Notes under the pieces: model-generated
Told to the model about the DNA's origin: nothing
Databases searched by the model: none
What the model saw: only the letters and a program-made list of their open reading frames with translations
Program-made: the position numbers and the translations under genes
DNA from: Microbacterium sp. cf046
GTDB lineage: Bacteria > Actinomycetota > Actinomycetes > Actinomycetales > Microbacteriaceae
Length of the DNA: 64,000 nucleotides
Direction of reading: 5' to 3'
NCBI RefSeq assembly: GCF_900114345.1
Contig: NZ_FOZJ01000003.1
Location: forward strand, 992,001-1,056,000
Shown: positions 1 to 8,312 of the stretch, one piece after another
Numbering within the stretch: position 1 is the first letter of the stretch
How the letters are laid out: the number at the start of each line of letters is the position of its first letter

Positions 1-334
1 GCGGGACCGTCGCGTGCGATCGCGATGACCCTGACCGCCTCGCTCGGTTCCAGCACACCCAAACAACGTCATCCTTTCTCGGCGCCTTTCAATCGGGCCA
101 GGCATCGTCTATCGGCTTGTTCTACGCAGTCGCGCTCCCACTGCTGACGCTGGCACTTATTGGGGGGATGCCCATTTGGATTGCCTACGGCGTGTGGGCG
201 GCATCGGGCGTCGCGCTGACGGCGCTCGGAGCGCGCATCCTATTCAGCGACCCGATGACCCGACTCACGGCTATCGGCATCGGCCTCATCGGCATCGGGT
301 CATCCTGATTGAGATGAGAAGCACTGCGCACTAG
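1..334 (+). pseudogene. SMR-type small multidrug transporter, C-terminal half, frameshifted
   Basis: The frame opening near position 51 encodes hydrophobic segments and the phrase IAYGVWAASGVALTAL, which matches the C-terminal half of SMR (EmrE/QacE/SugE-type) drug/proton antiporters. It stops at 306-308 after GIGSS. One extra G in the G-run at 297-299 would instead give GVILIEMRSTAH and a stop at 332-334, which is the usual SMR ending. Upstream, the N-terminal half is either outside the window or in another frame, and no convincing start is seen (a TTG at 117 is possible). It is therefore most likely a broken gene or an assembly indel. Function as an exporter is inferred from the family only. 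Confidence 0.6.
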
Positions 335-385
335 GCCCACGGGTTCTCGAACTCTTGCGTCATGGAGGCACCAAAGCGGGGACCG

Positions 386-2074
386 TCAGCGACCTGCGAC
401 GGCCTCCCAATCTGCGGCCTTGAACCACTCGACCAAACCCGCGGCATCCGTGAGCTGGGCCCGAAGTCCTGCCGTGAGGAACCGCGACGGATCCTTCGAC
501 CAGACGGTGCCGCTCAGCGCGGGAACGGCAGTCGCGTGACTCAGCACCACACCGTGACGGGCACGGGACATCATGACGGAGAGCACCCGCGCCTCTTCGA
601 GGAGGGCCTCCGGAGTCTTCGCCTCGAAGAATGGCACGTTACCGTCCTCGACACCGATCGTGAACACCCAATCGAACTGCTGGCCCTTGCCAGCGTGCCC
701 AGAGAGAAGGTGAACGCCGGGACGGGTGAGCAGAGTGGAGTTGTCGCCAACCCGAACTCGCTTGGCGATATCAGTGGGCGCGAGCCCCTGTGTGAGAAGT
801 TCCAGCATCCAGCCAAGCGCATCAGCGAGCGCGAGTCGGTCGGCAGGATCCTGGAGCTCGTGGAAGTCGGCCAGGTCGCGCAGAGCCTCAATGGGATCCT
901 TCGACGTGAGCACCGCTGCGCTGTCGACGTTCGCAAGCGTGGACCGAACGCGACGGGCCGTCTCGGTGTCGAGGACGCCGTCGTCCCAGCGATGCACCTC
1001 GAACCCTGACTCCGCAGCGAGAGCGGCATCGGCGAATCGCCGGCGGGAGCCGATACGAGAGATCACACCGATCCGCTGACCGGGTGCGCGCGACATGATC
1101 GCCTTCGCCAGCTTCACTAGCCACTCGGCCTCGCTGTCCGCAGATTGGTGGTGAACTTCGGCGGCGATCCCGCCAGAAGGCCAGGTATCCGGCGCAGCGC
1201 ACGCGAGTTCGGAGCCGAGAGTAAGTGGGGTGAGCGCGTTGACAGCCGCAAGCACCGCGGGCGAGGAGCGGTGCGACTCGGTCAGTTCAACCACCGTGGC
1301 CACCTCGGCCACGATCGCAGCAAGAATCTCGTCCGGCTTTGCGCCGGTGAATCCGTAGATGCCTTGGGCGAGGTCGCCCGCATACGTCGTGCGACCAGCC
1401 CCGATCCGATTGATCATGCGGAGCTGCTGCGGAGTGAGGTCCTGGAACTCGTCCACCACGACCGCCGCGAAGTGGGCGCTGTACAGACCGGCGACCGCGT
1501 CGTTGGCCAGGATCAGCTCGGCCATCCGAGGGAGGTCGTCGTAGGTCAGCTGCTGGTCCTTGATGCGGACGCGTTCCACCTCGATCGCATCCTGGTTTCC
1601 TAGAGCCTCAAGACGCCGCATCACCTCGTCGTCATCGACCATGTCCTGCTTCGCCTGGCGAAGCGCCTTGTCCACGGCCGAGATCTGGCCATAGATCAGC
1701 CCCATACGCTGGCACTGCTCCTTAACCCAATCGTTCTCCGGAAGCTCCCACTCGGGGTCGAGTCCGATCGCCGCGGCATGGGAGCGGTAGAGACGCGAAG
1801 CCAATCCGTGGAAGTTGATCACGGTTACCTTGTCGCGGAGCTCGGCCGCAGTCAGATAGCTGCGGAGGCGCTCGCGAATGTTGTCTTTTGCGCGGTTTGA
1901 GAAGGTCGCGACGAGAATGCGACGCGGGCCGGCGGCGACACCACGACGAATCATGCCCTGAACCCGGAGAGCGAGCGCCTCGCTCTTCCCGCAGCCGGCG
2001 GGTGCCACGACAAGCAGGCCGAGATCAGGGGTGTCGCGAACCTGCAGCTGGAGAGCGGTGGGCTCGACGCTCAC
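386..2074 (-). CDS. gajB: UvrD/REP-like helicase, GajB-type (Gabija)
   Basis: A 562-residue superfamily 1 helicase. Walker A APAGCGKS is at residues 24-31, Walker B VVVDEFQDL at 205-213, and late helicase motifs are at 456-471 (HLLSGHAGKGQQFDW) and 493-508 (ending in MMSRARHG). The GTG start overlaps the stop of the upstream OLD-type nuclease gene (GTGA), so the two are translationally coupled. An OLD/TOPRIM nuclease followed by a small UvrD-like helicase is the layout of the Gabija anti-phage system, where GajB is thought to act with GajA in a complex that senses nucleotide depletion or DNA ends. Length is close to known GajB (about 500). Assignment rests on domain order and gene pairing; a stand-alone UvrD-like helicase is the alternative. 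Confidence 0.75.
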   Translation of the reverse strand: MSVEPTALQLQVRDTPDLGLLVVAPAGCGKSEALALRVQGMIRRGVAAGPRRILVATFSNRAKDNIRERLRSYLTAAELRDKVTVINFHGLASRLYRSHAAAIGLDPEWELPENDWVKEQCQRMGLIYGQISAVDKALRQAKQDMVDDDEVMRRLEALGNQDAIEVERVRIKDQQLTYDDLPRMAELILANDAVAGLYSAHFAAVVVDEFQDLTPQQLRMINRIGAGRTTYAGDLAQGIYGFTGAKPDEILAAIVAEVATVVELTESHRSSPAVLAAVNALTPLTLGSELACAAPDTWPSGGIAAEVHHQSADSEAEWLVKLAKAIMSRAPGQRIGVISRIGSRRRFADAALAAESGFEVHRWDDGVLDTETARRVRSTLANVDSAAVLTSKDPIEALRDLADFHELQDPADRLALADALGWMLELLTQGLAPTDIAKRVRVGDNSTLLTRPGVHLLSGHAGKGQQFDWVFTIGVEDGNVPFFEAKTPEALLEEARVLSVMMSRARHGVVLSHATAVPALSGTVWSKDPSRFLTAGLRAQLTDAAGLVEWFKAADWEAVAGR

Positions 2075-3678
2075 AGCGCGGCTTCGATCTGCGCGAGCAT
2101 TCCCTCGATGCTGGTGATGGCGCGAGCGTCGGTCTCGCCCATGAGAGTCACTGCAACAAGCGCGGACTGCACTTTCTTCGTGCGGCAGAACGTAGCCACA
2201 TCGGCATCCGTGAAGGTTCCGCCCGGCCCAGAAGCCTTGAGGAACACGATCTCGTTCGGCTTGAAAAGAGTGGATGCCTGGAGCGCAGTCGCGAGCGCGC
2301 CTCCGCCGATAGCACGGACGTACTCATCCTCGAGATCGAGGCGTGAGACCCACACGAAGTTGGTGTTGAGATCAGCCACGGCGACACCGAGGCGCTTGGC
2401 GACCTTGTTCTCAGCGTCCTCGTCAATCAGCATCGAGACGGGGACATCGAAGCCGTCCTTGCCGAAGAGTGTGTCGATGGCTCCCATGTCCCCGAATCCG
2501 TTGGCTTCGAGGAGCGAGACCCCGAGACGGTCGAGCGTGCGGTCGGTGAGCTCTGCGGCCCGCTCGACGATGATGCGGTCGGCCAGGCCTTCGACAGCGA
2601 TCACTCGAGCTGCGGTGAGCGGCTCAAGGCGGTCACGGACCCACCATCGGACCGTGGTGCGCTCGTCCTGTGAAAGGAACCCAGCGTTCGGCTGAACGAT
2701 CCGGCCGCCAGGGCGCACCAGCACGATTGAGTCTGAGTTAAATGCGCCGACGATGTCTGGCGAGTGGGTGGCGAGGATCTTCTGACTGCCACTGGCTTTC
2801 AGGAGGCGCGCCAGGCTGCGCTGGCTGGTGGGGTGAAGGTGAATTTCGGGCTCGTCGATACCCACCACGTTGGCGCCGGAGCTGGTCAGGTCGTACAGCG
2901 CGATGGCGTAAAGAGCGCGCGTTCCGTCGGACTGAGCCGCCAGGTCGCGAAGGGCGCCGTCCTTCTGCACATGCAGCCGAACGTCGCTCAGCGCGTCCTT
3001 ATCTGCGCTCGATCCAGGAACGAACGCGAGATCCTTCGTCTTGACCTTGTTCGGGAGAGCCTTGGTCAGCTGGGAGGCGAGGTCCTGGCGGACCTGCTTG
3101 AGGACCTTCGAGTCGGCAAGTGTGTCGGTCAGAGTCTCGACGGCCTTGTCGAAGTCAGCCTGCTCGACGCCAAGTTCGACCGCTGCGAGAAGATCCGTGA
3201 GGGCGGAGCGACGGTCACTCCGGAGCTCCCGCGACTGCGATGTCGCGCCGAGGAATCGCCAGCCAATCGTCTCGAGCTGCACTCGCGACAATTGGCGACG
3301 AGTGCCAGATCCAACCGCAATGCGCTCGATGCTCAGTGAATCTTCGGAGTCGACGGAGGCGGTCACTCGGACGGTCATCGTCGACGGGCCGCCGTTCGGA
3401 TCCGCGTTGATCTCGTCAGGGAACGCAGCCTCCTCGTCCTTGGAGAAGTCAACGAGCGTGACCTCGATGACGAGATCCTGGTTCGCGTCCCTGAAGTCCT
3501 CGCTCGTGATCTGTGCGTAAAGCTGCGCCGCGGAGGCTCCGAGCGCGAGCTGAAGGCAGCGGAGTACCGAGCTCTTGCCGACGTCATTCGCACCGACAAG
3601 AACGAGGTGCTCGCGCACCTCAATCTCGACATCCGTCAGCCGGTTGTGGTTATCGATGCGCAGCTTGCTCAGTCGCAT
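2071..3678 (-). CDS. gajA: OLD-family ATPase/TOPRIM nuclease, GajA-type (Gabija)
   Basis: 535 residues from the ATG at 3678. An ABC-type ATPase head carries Walker A GANDVGKSS (29-37), Walker B DEPEIHLHP (275-283) and H-loop ATHSP (303-307). A TOPRIM domain follows, with VIAVEGLADR (E363) and LIDEDAE (D419, D421), the acidic residues that bind metal for DNA cleavage. The family cuts phage or nicked DNA and is restrained by ATP. The chosen start gives the typical MRLSKLRIDNHN beginning and has AAGGGGAG upstream, though spaced 11 bases away; an in-frame extension to 3750 exists but lacks family character. The gene overlaps gajB by four bases, so it leads a two-gene operon. Confidence 0.78.
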   Translation of the reverse strand: MRLSKLRIDNHNRLTDVEIEVREHLVLVGANDVGKSSVLRCLQLALGASAAQLYAQITSEDFRDANQDLVIEVTLVDFSKDEEAAFPDEINADPNGGPSTMTVRVTASVDSEDSLSIERIAVGSGTRRQLSRVQLETIGWRFLGATSQSRELRSDRRSALTDLLAAVELGVEQADFDKAVETLTDTLADSKVLKQVRQDLASQLTKALPNKVKTKDLAFVPGSSADKDALSDVRLHVQKDGALRDLAAQSDGTRALYAIALYDLTSSGANVVGIDEPEIHLHPTSQRSLARLLKASGSQKILATHSPDIVGAFNSDSIVLVRPGGRIVQPNAGFLSQDERTTVRWWVRDRLEPLTAARVIAVEGLADRIIVERAAELTDRTLDRLGVSLLEANGFGDMGAIDTLFGKDGFDVPVSMLIDEDAENKVAKRLGVAVADLNTNFVWVSRLDLEDEYVRAIGGGALATALQASTLFKPNEIVFLKASGPGGTFTDADVATFCRTKKVQSALVAVTLMGETDARAITSIEGMLAQIEAAL

Positions 3679-4137
3679 GGTGCCGTGATTCTCCCCTTGG
3701 CGAGCCAGAAGCTCGCGTGCCCAGACCGCATCGCGCGGCACTTCGGCCAATTGTTGTAGACGCCCCTAGTGATGAAGGACAGGGCTCGCCGAGGTGAAAG
3801 GCGAGTAGTTGTGAGATGGACATCAGCGCGCCATTCAAGAGGCTGGCGTGAGCCCAAAGGCGCTCAGCGCGTGCTCCGTGAGCAACTGCTTCGTCGTGGC
3901 GACAAACACGACGAAAGCAAAGGTGCAGCGCGCAACCTGCCGCACGGCGCGGCCGTTTCGAGCACGATCAGAGACCGTGGCAATTGACGCGATTCACCGC
4001 GTCAGCTCGATAGGTTACACGCGCGCCGGCCAGGGCACTCCCGACAGCGACCCCTGCCCTCTATCGGTCGATCCAGAGGTATCCAGGAAAGATACTCGCG
4101 TTGGTCAACTCCCGCGCATCGATGGTGCCCCGGAACA
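3679..4137. other. Intergenic stretch, no convincing gene
   Basis: This stretch lies between gajA and the ImmA-type gene, both read leftward, so it should contain the gajA promoter. Short open frames on the + strand (3769-3987, 3848-4141) show arginine-rich composition typical of chance frames and no family likeness. No clear promoter or repeat was recognised. Confidence 0.4.
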
Positions 4138-5301
4138 CTAGCGTGCTCCTCGCCGCGCGTTGAGGTCTGCCACCGGCGTGAGCGAAGCATCGCGAAGATC
4201 GGCCGCGCTCCTCGAGCGGACCATGCCTTCACCCTGGATGGCGAACGTGACGATCCCGAGCATGAGGTCCTGGACGTCTTGCGCCCGGACATCAAGCAGG
4301 CGGGCGAGCTCTGAGAAGCCCTGACCGCGACTGCGCATGTCGCTCATTACTTGGGTGAGAAGACTCGATGACTCGGCGCGTAGATCCGATCCCGGTTCAC
4401 CGCGGCGGAAGCCGGCCATCGAGAGCTGTTTGGCGAGCGTGCTGTAAGTCCAGTCGGAGATGACGCCGATTCGGTGCGCACGCAAGTTGAGCGCCATCGC
4501 GCTGACGCGCCAGCGGCGCTTCAACATCAGCACGTCCTCGAGCATGAGGTTGTTGCCGCGAATGGCGCCGATTACGTCGGAGCGCGGCATGAGGAACGAG
4601 CTGGCGAAGTCGTTGGCGGCCTGTTCCTTCTCCTTGCCAGGTTCAACGTTCAGAGATCCGCCGTGCATGACCAAATGGCCGAGCTCGTGCGCCAGGTCGA
4701 ACCGAAGGCGCTCTGCGGATTTGTGGACGTTGAGGAAGATGACCGGCGTCGCGCCGTGGCGGAACGAGAAGGCATCGATAGCCTGCAGTGGCCCGCCAGC
4801 CGAGTAGACCATCGCCCCCTTGGACTCGAGCAGCTGCAAGAGGTTCTTGATGGGCGCGACGCCGAGTCCCCATGCACCACGAACAGCCTCCGCGGCTTGC
4901 TCCGGGGCAAGTTCGTCGTCTGACCCGATCAGGTCTTGCTGCTCTGGGACATTCGGCGGCGGAGAGTGGTACGTCGCCTCGATCCAGTCTGATAGCTCGA
5001 TGGCGAGCGTCGAGAGGCTGCGCGCCGTGGCCTCATCCTTCTTGGCGAGCTTCGAGGTTGCTCGGAAGTGGAATGCGTCCAGCGGAGGCTGACTCTTCAC
5101 GGGACGGTAGAAGAACTCGATGGGGAAGTTCAGGGCGCGCGCGAACTCGCGGACGAGCTCCGAGCCAGGGGTCTTCTTTACGTTCTCGATCTGGGAGATC
5201 CACGGCGCGGTGATGCCCGTAGCGGCAGCCAGCTCGACCCCTGTCATCTGTCGGATTGCGCGCGCCATCTCAAGGCGCTCCGGAATAAAGGTCGTGCTCA
5301 T
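4138..5301 (-). CDS. XRE HTH - ImmA/IrrE metallopeptidase fusion
   Basis: 387 residues from the ATG at 5301. An N-terminal XRE-type helix-turn-helix covers residues 8-60 (GVELAAATGITAPWISQIEN). The middle holds an ImmA/IrrE-like zinc peptidase site HELGH (H205, E206, H209), with a downstream EKEQAANDFASSFLMP segment typical of the family. Such proteins bind DNA and cleave repressors or antitoxins, and are common in phage, ICE and toxin-antitoxin settings. A possible alternative start is the GTG at 5310. The upstream gene stops only 10-20 bases before it, so they form an operon. Its target is not shown by the sequence; the 211-residue partner is the obvious candidate. Confidence 0.8.
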   Translation of the reverse strand: MSTTFIPERLEMARAIRQMTGVELAAATGITAPWISQIENVKKTPGSELVREFARALNFPIEFFYRPVKSQPPLDAFHFRATSKLAKKDEATARSLSTLAIELSDWIEATYHSPPPNVPEQQDLIGSDDELAPEQAAEAVRGAWGLGVAPIKNLLQLLESKGAMVYSAGGPLQAIDAFSFRHGATPVIFLNVHKSAERLRFDLAHELGHLVMHGGSLNVEPGKEKEQAANDFASSFLMPRSDVIGAIRGNNLMLEDVLMLKRRWRVSAMALNLRAHRIGVISDWTYSTLAKQLSMAGFRRGEPGSDLRAESSSLLTQVMSDMRSRGQGFSELARLLDVRAQDVQDLMLGIVTFAIQGEGMVRSRSAADLRDASLTPVADLNARRGAR

Positions 5302-5320
5302 CGTCGGCACCTATGTCCCG

Positions 5321-5956
5321 TCAGCGCCGGGCGATGGTGAAGCCGAAGTCCTCGTCGTCCGCCTCGGTCTCGTCGAACGCGAAGGCACCGAGCGCGAGGT
5401 CGAACGGCGGGAAGATGATGCGTTCGAGCCAGCTGTCGATCTGCTTGCCGGCCATTGACTTCGGGCGGGACAGTTCCAGGTACACCATGCCGTCGCGCTC
5501 GTTGTAGAGCAGGATCCAGAGATACTTCACGTCGATTTCGGCGCCGTCGGCGGTCTGGTGCGGGATCAGGGCACTCAGGCCGTTCGCGTCGACACGCTTC
5601 GCGAACGCGGATCCCTTGGGATTCTTCGTGCTGGGGGTACCCCAAGCCACACCAGTGAACTCGTCGCCGCTGCTCGTGATGAGACCCAGGTTGAGCTTTG
5701 CCTGCGAGAAGTACGGAAGGTTCTCGGGATCAGAACGCTTCCAGTCGAGCTTCAACAGCATCAGCTCGTCGTGCAAGTACTCCACCGTGCGGAACCAGCG
5801 CGTCATGTTCGGCGCAGATTTCGGTGCACCCTTGGAGTACGTGCGGCTTTCAGCAGCGCCGGCGGCCACGGCGTGCTCGAACACCTCAGCGGCAAGACGC
5901 AGCGGGGAGAGGTAGCCAGCGAGCTCCTCGCGGGTCTTCGGGGTGTGGATCGCCAT
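5321..5956 (-). CDS. Hypothetical protein, partner of ImmA/IrrE gene
   Basis: 211 residues, not recognised as a named family. It looks soluble, with a mixed alpha/beta composition, an N-terminal helix-rich part and an acidic segment near the end (DETEADDEDFGF). The start at 5956 (MAIHTPKTREEL) has a purine-rich upstream region, GAGAGGAACC. It is the first gene of an operon with the XRE-ImmA/IrrE gene. The pairing suggests substrate and protease, or toxin and regulator (inference only). Confidence 0.65.
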   Translation of the reverse strand: MAIHTPKTREELAGYLSPLRLAAEVFEHAVAAGAAESRTYSKGAPKSAPNMTRWFRTVEYLHDELMLLKLDWKRSDPENLPYFSQAKLNLGLITSSGDEFTGVAWGTPSTKNPKGSAFAKRVDANGLSALIPHQTADGAEIDVKYLWILLYNERDGMVYLELSRPKSMAGKQIDSWLERIIFPPFDLALGAFAFDETEADDEDFGFTIARR

Positions 5957-6049
5957 GTGTGGTTCCTCTCGCGCGGCAGCCGGATCTCAAGGCTAGCGCA
6001 TCGAGTGAAAGGAATGCCACTTCGAGTTAGGAGCGGCGTGTCGGCGCCG

Positions 6050-6337
6050 TTAACTCGGGAACTGCGGCTCCTCGCCCAAGATCGCCGCAGGCACAGCGGG
6101 AGCGACCGCGAGTCCCACGCGAGGCGCAGCGATGGTCGGACTGGCGATGCGCGCAGAGTCGACAGCACGGTAGACCACGCGATCCCCATCAACCGTTCCG
6201 GCGTACTGGCCGGAGGTGTCGAAGACGTACTTCCCCCGGATCGTGCCGACGTAGGTTCCGGATCCCGCCCAGAGTTGACCGCCGCTGTGCTGGAGTGGAC
6301 GACCATTCCTTGTATAGAGCCGAGACATGCTCGACAT
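6050..6337 (-). CDS. Small protein resembling 4-fold beta flower domain
   Basis: About 95 residues from the ATG at 6337 (6328 is also possible). Glycine-rich beta repeats such as RLYTRNGRPLQHSGG, GTYVGTIRGKYVFD and GQYAGTVDGDRVVYR fit the small 4-fold beta flower domain, a fold of unknown function in short bacterial proteins. The tail is proline- and alanine-rich. It lies downstream of recD on the same strand with a gap of about 70 bases and may be co-transcribed with it. No role can be assigned. Confidence 0.55.
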   Translation of the reverse strand: MSSMSRLYTRNGRPLQHSGGQLWAGSGTYVGTIRGKYVFDTSGQYAGTVDGDRVVYRAVDSARIASPTIAAPRVGLAVAPAVPAAILGEEPQFPS

Positions 6338-6410
6338 TCTCCAGCCAGCCTCAGACATCAACCAGGTCGAAGTCGCCCGCCCGCCGGTCCCGATGTCGTA
6401 CAGACGGGGG

Positions 6411-8312
6411 TCAGCTCGCATCGAAAGTAAGTCGCGTCTGGAGACCCGTGGCGCGCGCGATAGGTGTGTTGACAGCAGTTGTGATGGACTCGATCGAGCC
6501 GATCACACGGACGTGGTGTACCGCGCGGGTAACGGCGGTATACAGCGTCTCGCGGGTCGCGAGGTTCGAGGTGGCCGTAGGGAGGATCAAGGTCACGCGT
6601 TTGAACTGGGAGCCCTGGGTACGATGTACCGTCATGGCGTACGCAGGCTGTACGGCGCCGAGACGGGCAAGTGGAACGGTGACGGGTTGTCCACCATGGT
6701 CGAACCATGCCTGTGTGGCGTCAGATCGCTGATCGGGTGGTGGGGCGACGATGCCGGTGTCGCCGTTGAAGAGGCCGATTTCGTAGTCGTTGGCGGTCAA
6801 GATGAGCGGCTCACCGAAATGGTGGGCGTCCAGGCTCGGAGAACCTGAGCTGGACGCGTCGGACGTTGCCCATCGTTTGGCGAGGGCGCCCCAGTGCTGC
6901 ACGCCGCGCGGGCCGCGGCGATGCGCGCACAGGAGCCGCTGACTCTCCAACGCCTGCAGTGCTTGGTAGCGGTCGCCGCGTAGCGTCGCGGTACGGAGGG
7001 CCTCGGCCCATGCTTCGATTTCGGCTTGAACGACGCCGAGCACCTCTCCGCTGGGCGGGGTGTTGTCGTCAAGTTCCACGAATTCGATGCCGGTGTCGCC
7101 GGCATGCAGGATATCCAGGGTGTCGCCGATGTGCCCAGCACGGATTGCTGATGCCAGTGCGCTGATCGCGGAGGACGCGTCGAATCGGTGGTTGATAGTC
7201 AACTGGGCGCTACCGTTGCGAAGGCAGTGCGCCGGCGTGGGTTGCGCTGGGATCGATCCACTGTTGGGGTTGACCGTCTCGAGCGCTGCGAGGAACGGGG
7301 CGGTGCGGAGTCCCGGAGCGGTGTCGCCGACGATGTCGGCAAGCACAGCACCGGCCTCCACGGACGCGAGCTGATCGGGATCGCCGACGAGGATGAGTCG
7401 TGTGGCGGGGCTCAGGGCGTCCAGAAGCCGGTCCATTATGGTCAACGACACCATGGAGGCTTCATCGATCACGACGACATCGAACGGAAGCCGGTCGGTG
7501 TGGTCGTGCCGGAACCCAGAGTGCGGTCGGGGGCGCCAACCGAGTAGCCGGTGCAAGGTGGTGCTGTCGAGGCCGGAGAGGCGGGCCTGGTCCGCGTCAG
7601 GGAGTGTCTTCCGAGATCGAGCGACAGCTTCGCCGAGTTGGGCCGCCGCCTTCCCGGTCGGCGCTGCGAGCGCGATCCGCCACTGTGGGCGCTGTTCGCG
7701 AAGGAGCGCGATCAGCCGGGACACGGTCGTGGTCTTGCCGGTGCCGGGGCCACCGGCGAGCATAGATACCCGGGGGAGCGCGCAGATCGCCGCGGCGAGG
7801 CGTTGGTCAGCATCGGCGGGATCAGGGAACAGTCGGTCGAGGCCAGCACGCAACTCTGCGAGGTCGAGATCGTCGGGCAGTGTTCGAGTCCTCGCGCGGA
7901 GCTGGTCGGCGACACGCTGTTCTTGCGCGTCATACTTGGTCAGCCACAGCCGTGTCCCTTGCTGGCGTAACGGGGCTTCAGTCCCGCTTGTGAGAGCACT
8001 GGCCTCGCAGGCGGCCGCCCATGCGCCCGGTTCGGGCCAGGGGACGCCGGGACTATCCGAAGTCTCCGCGTCGCCGCTAGCGGAGGTAGTCTGCGCGATC
8101 GAGGACAGATCAATGAGTACAGAGCCGTGGCGAACGGCGCGAACAGCGAGCGCGAGGGCGAGGATGACGCCCTCGTCGGTTTCGTGGAGGAGGGTGGCGA
8201 GGCGGGACGCCACATGCACATCGGCCGGGGTGAGGATCCCCTGCTGGTGGAACGCGGCGAGCACGCCAGTCGCCCGTTGCGCGATATCTGCAACCGACGG
8301 TAGGGATGTCAC
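6411..8312 (-). CDS. recD: RecD-like exodeoxyribonuclease V alpha subunit
   Basis: 633 residues starting at the GTG at 8312, which overlaps the recB stop (GTGA). Walker A GGPGTGKTT is at 187-195, followed by Walker B VVIDEASM and the late motifs AMTVHRTQGSQF and LYTAVTRAVHHV. This is the RecD superfamily 1B, 5'-3' helicase of the RecBCD double-strand-break and foreign-DNA processing complex. A longer in-frame extension to 8492 is antisense-like in composition and was discarded. It is the last gene of recC-recB-recD. In this family RecD controls nuclease strength and processivity. Confidence 0.88.
   Translation of the reverse strand: MTSLPSVADIAQRATGVLAAFHQQGILTPADVHVASRLATLLHETDEGVILALALAVRAVRHGSVLIDLSSIAQTTSASGDAETSDSPGVPWPEPGAWAAACEASALTSGTEAPLRQQGTRLWLTKYDAQEQRVADQLRARTRTLPDDLDLAELRAGLDRLFPDPADADQRLAAAICALPRVSMLAGGPGTGKTTTVSRLIALLREQRPQWRIALAAPTGKAAAQLGEAVARSRKTLPDADQARLSGLDSTTLHRLLGWRPRPHSGFRHDHTDRLPFDVVVIDEASMVSLTIMDRLLDALSPATRLILVGDPDQLASVEAGAVLADIVGDTAPGLRTAPFLAALETVNPNSGSIPAQPTPAHCLRNGSAQLTINHRFDASSAISALASAIRAGHIGDTLDILHAGDTGIEFVELDDNTPPSGEVLGVVQAEIEAWAEALRTATLRGDRYQALQALESQRLLCAHRRGPRGVQHWGALAKRWATSDASSSGSPSLDAHHFGEPLILTANDYEIGLFNGDTGIVAPPPDQRSDATQAWFDHGGQPVTVPLARLGAVQPAYAMTVHRTQGSQFKRVTLILPTATSNLATRETLYTAVTRAVHHVRVIGSIESITTAVNTPIARATGLQTRLTFDAS

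Noticed and set aside
47..116. Full SMR reading frame starting in the window
   Set aside because: No start codon with a ribosome site, and the frames before 117 do not give a convincing N-terminal helix.
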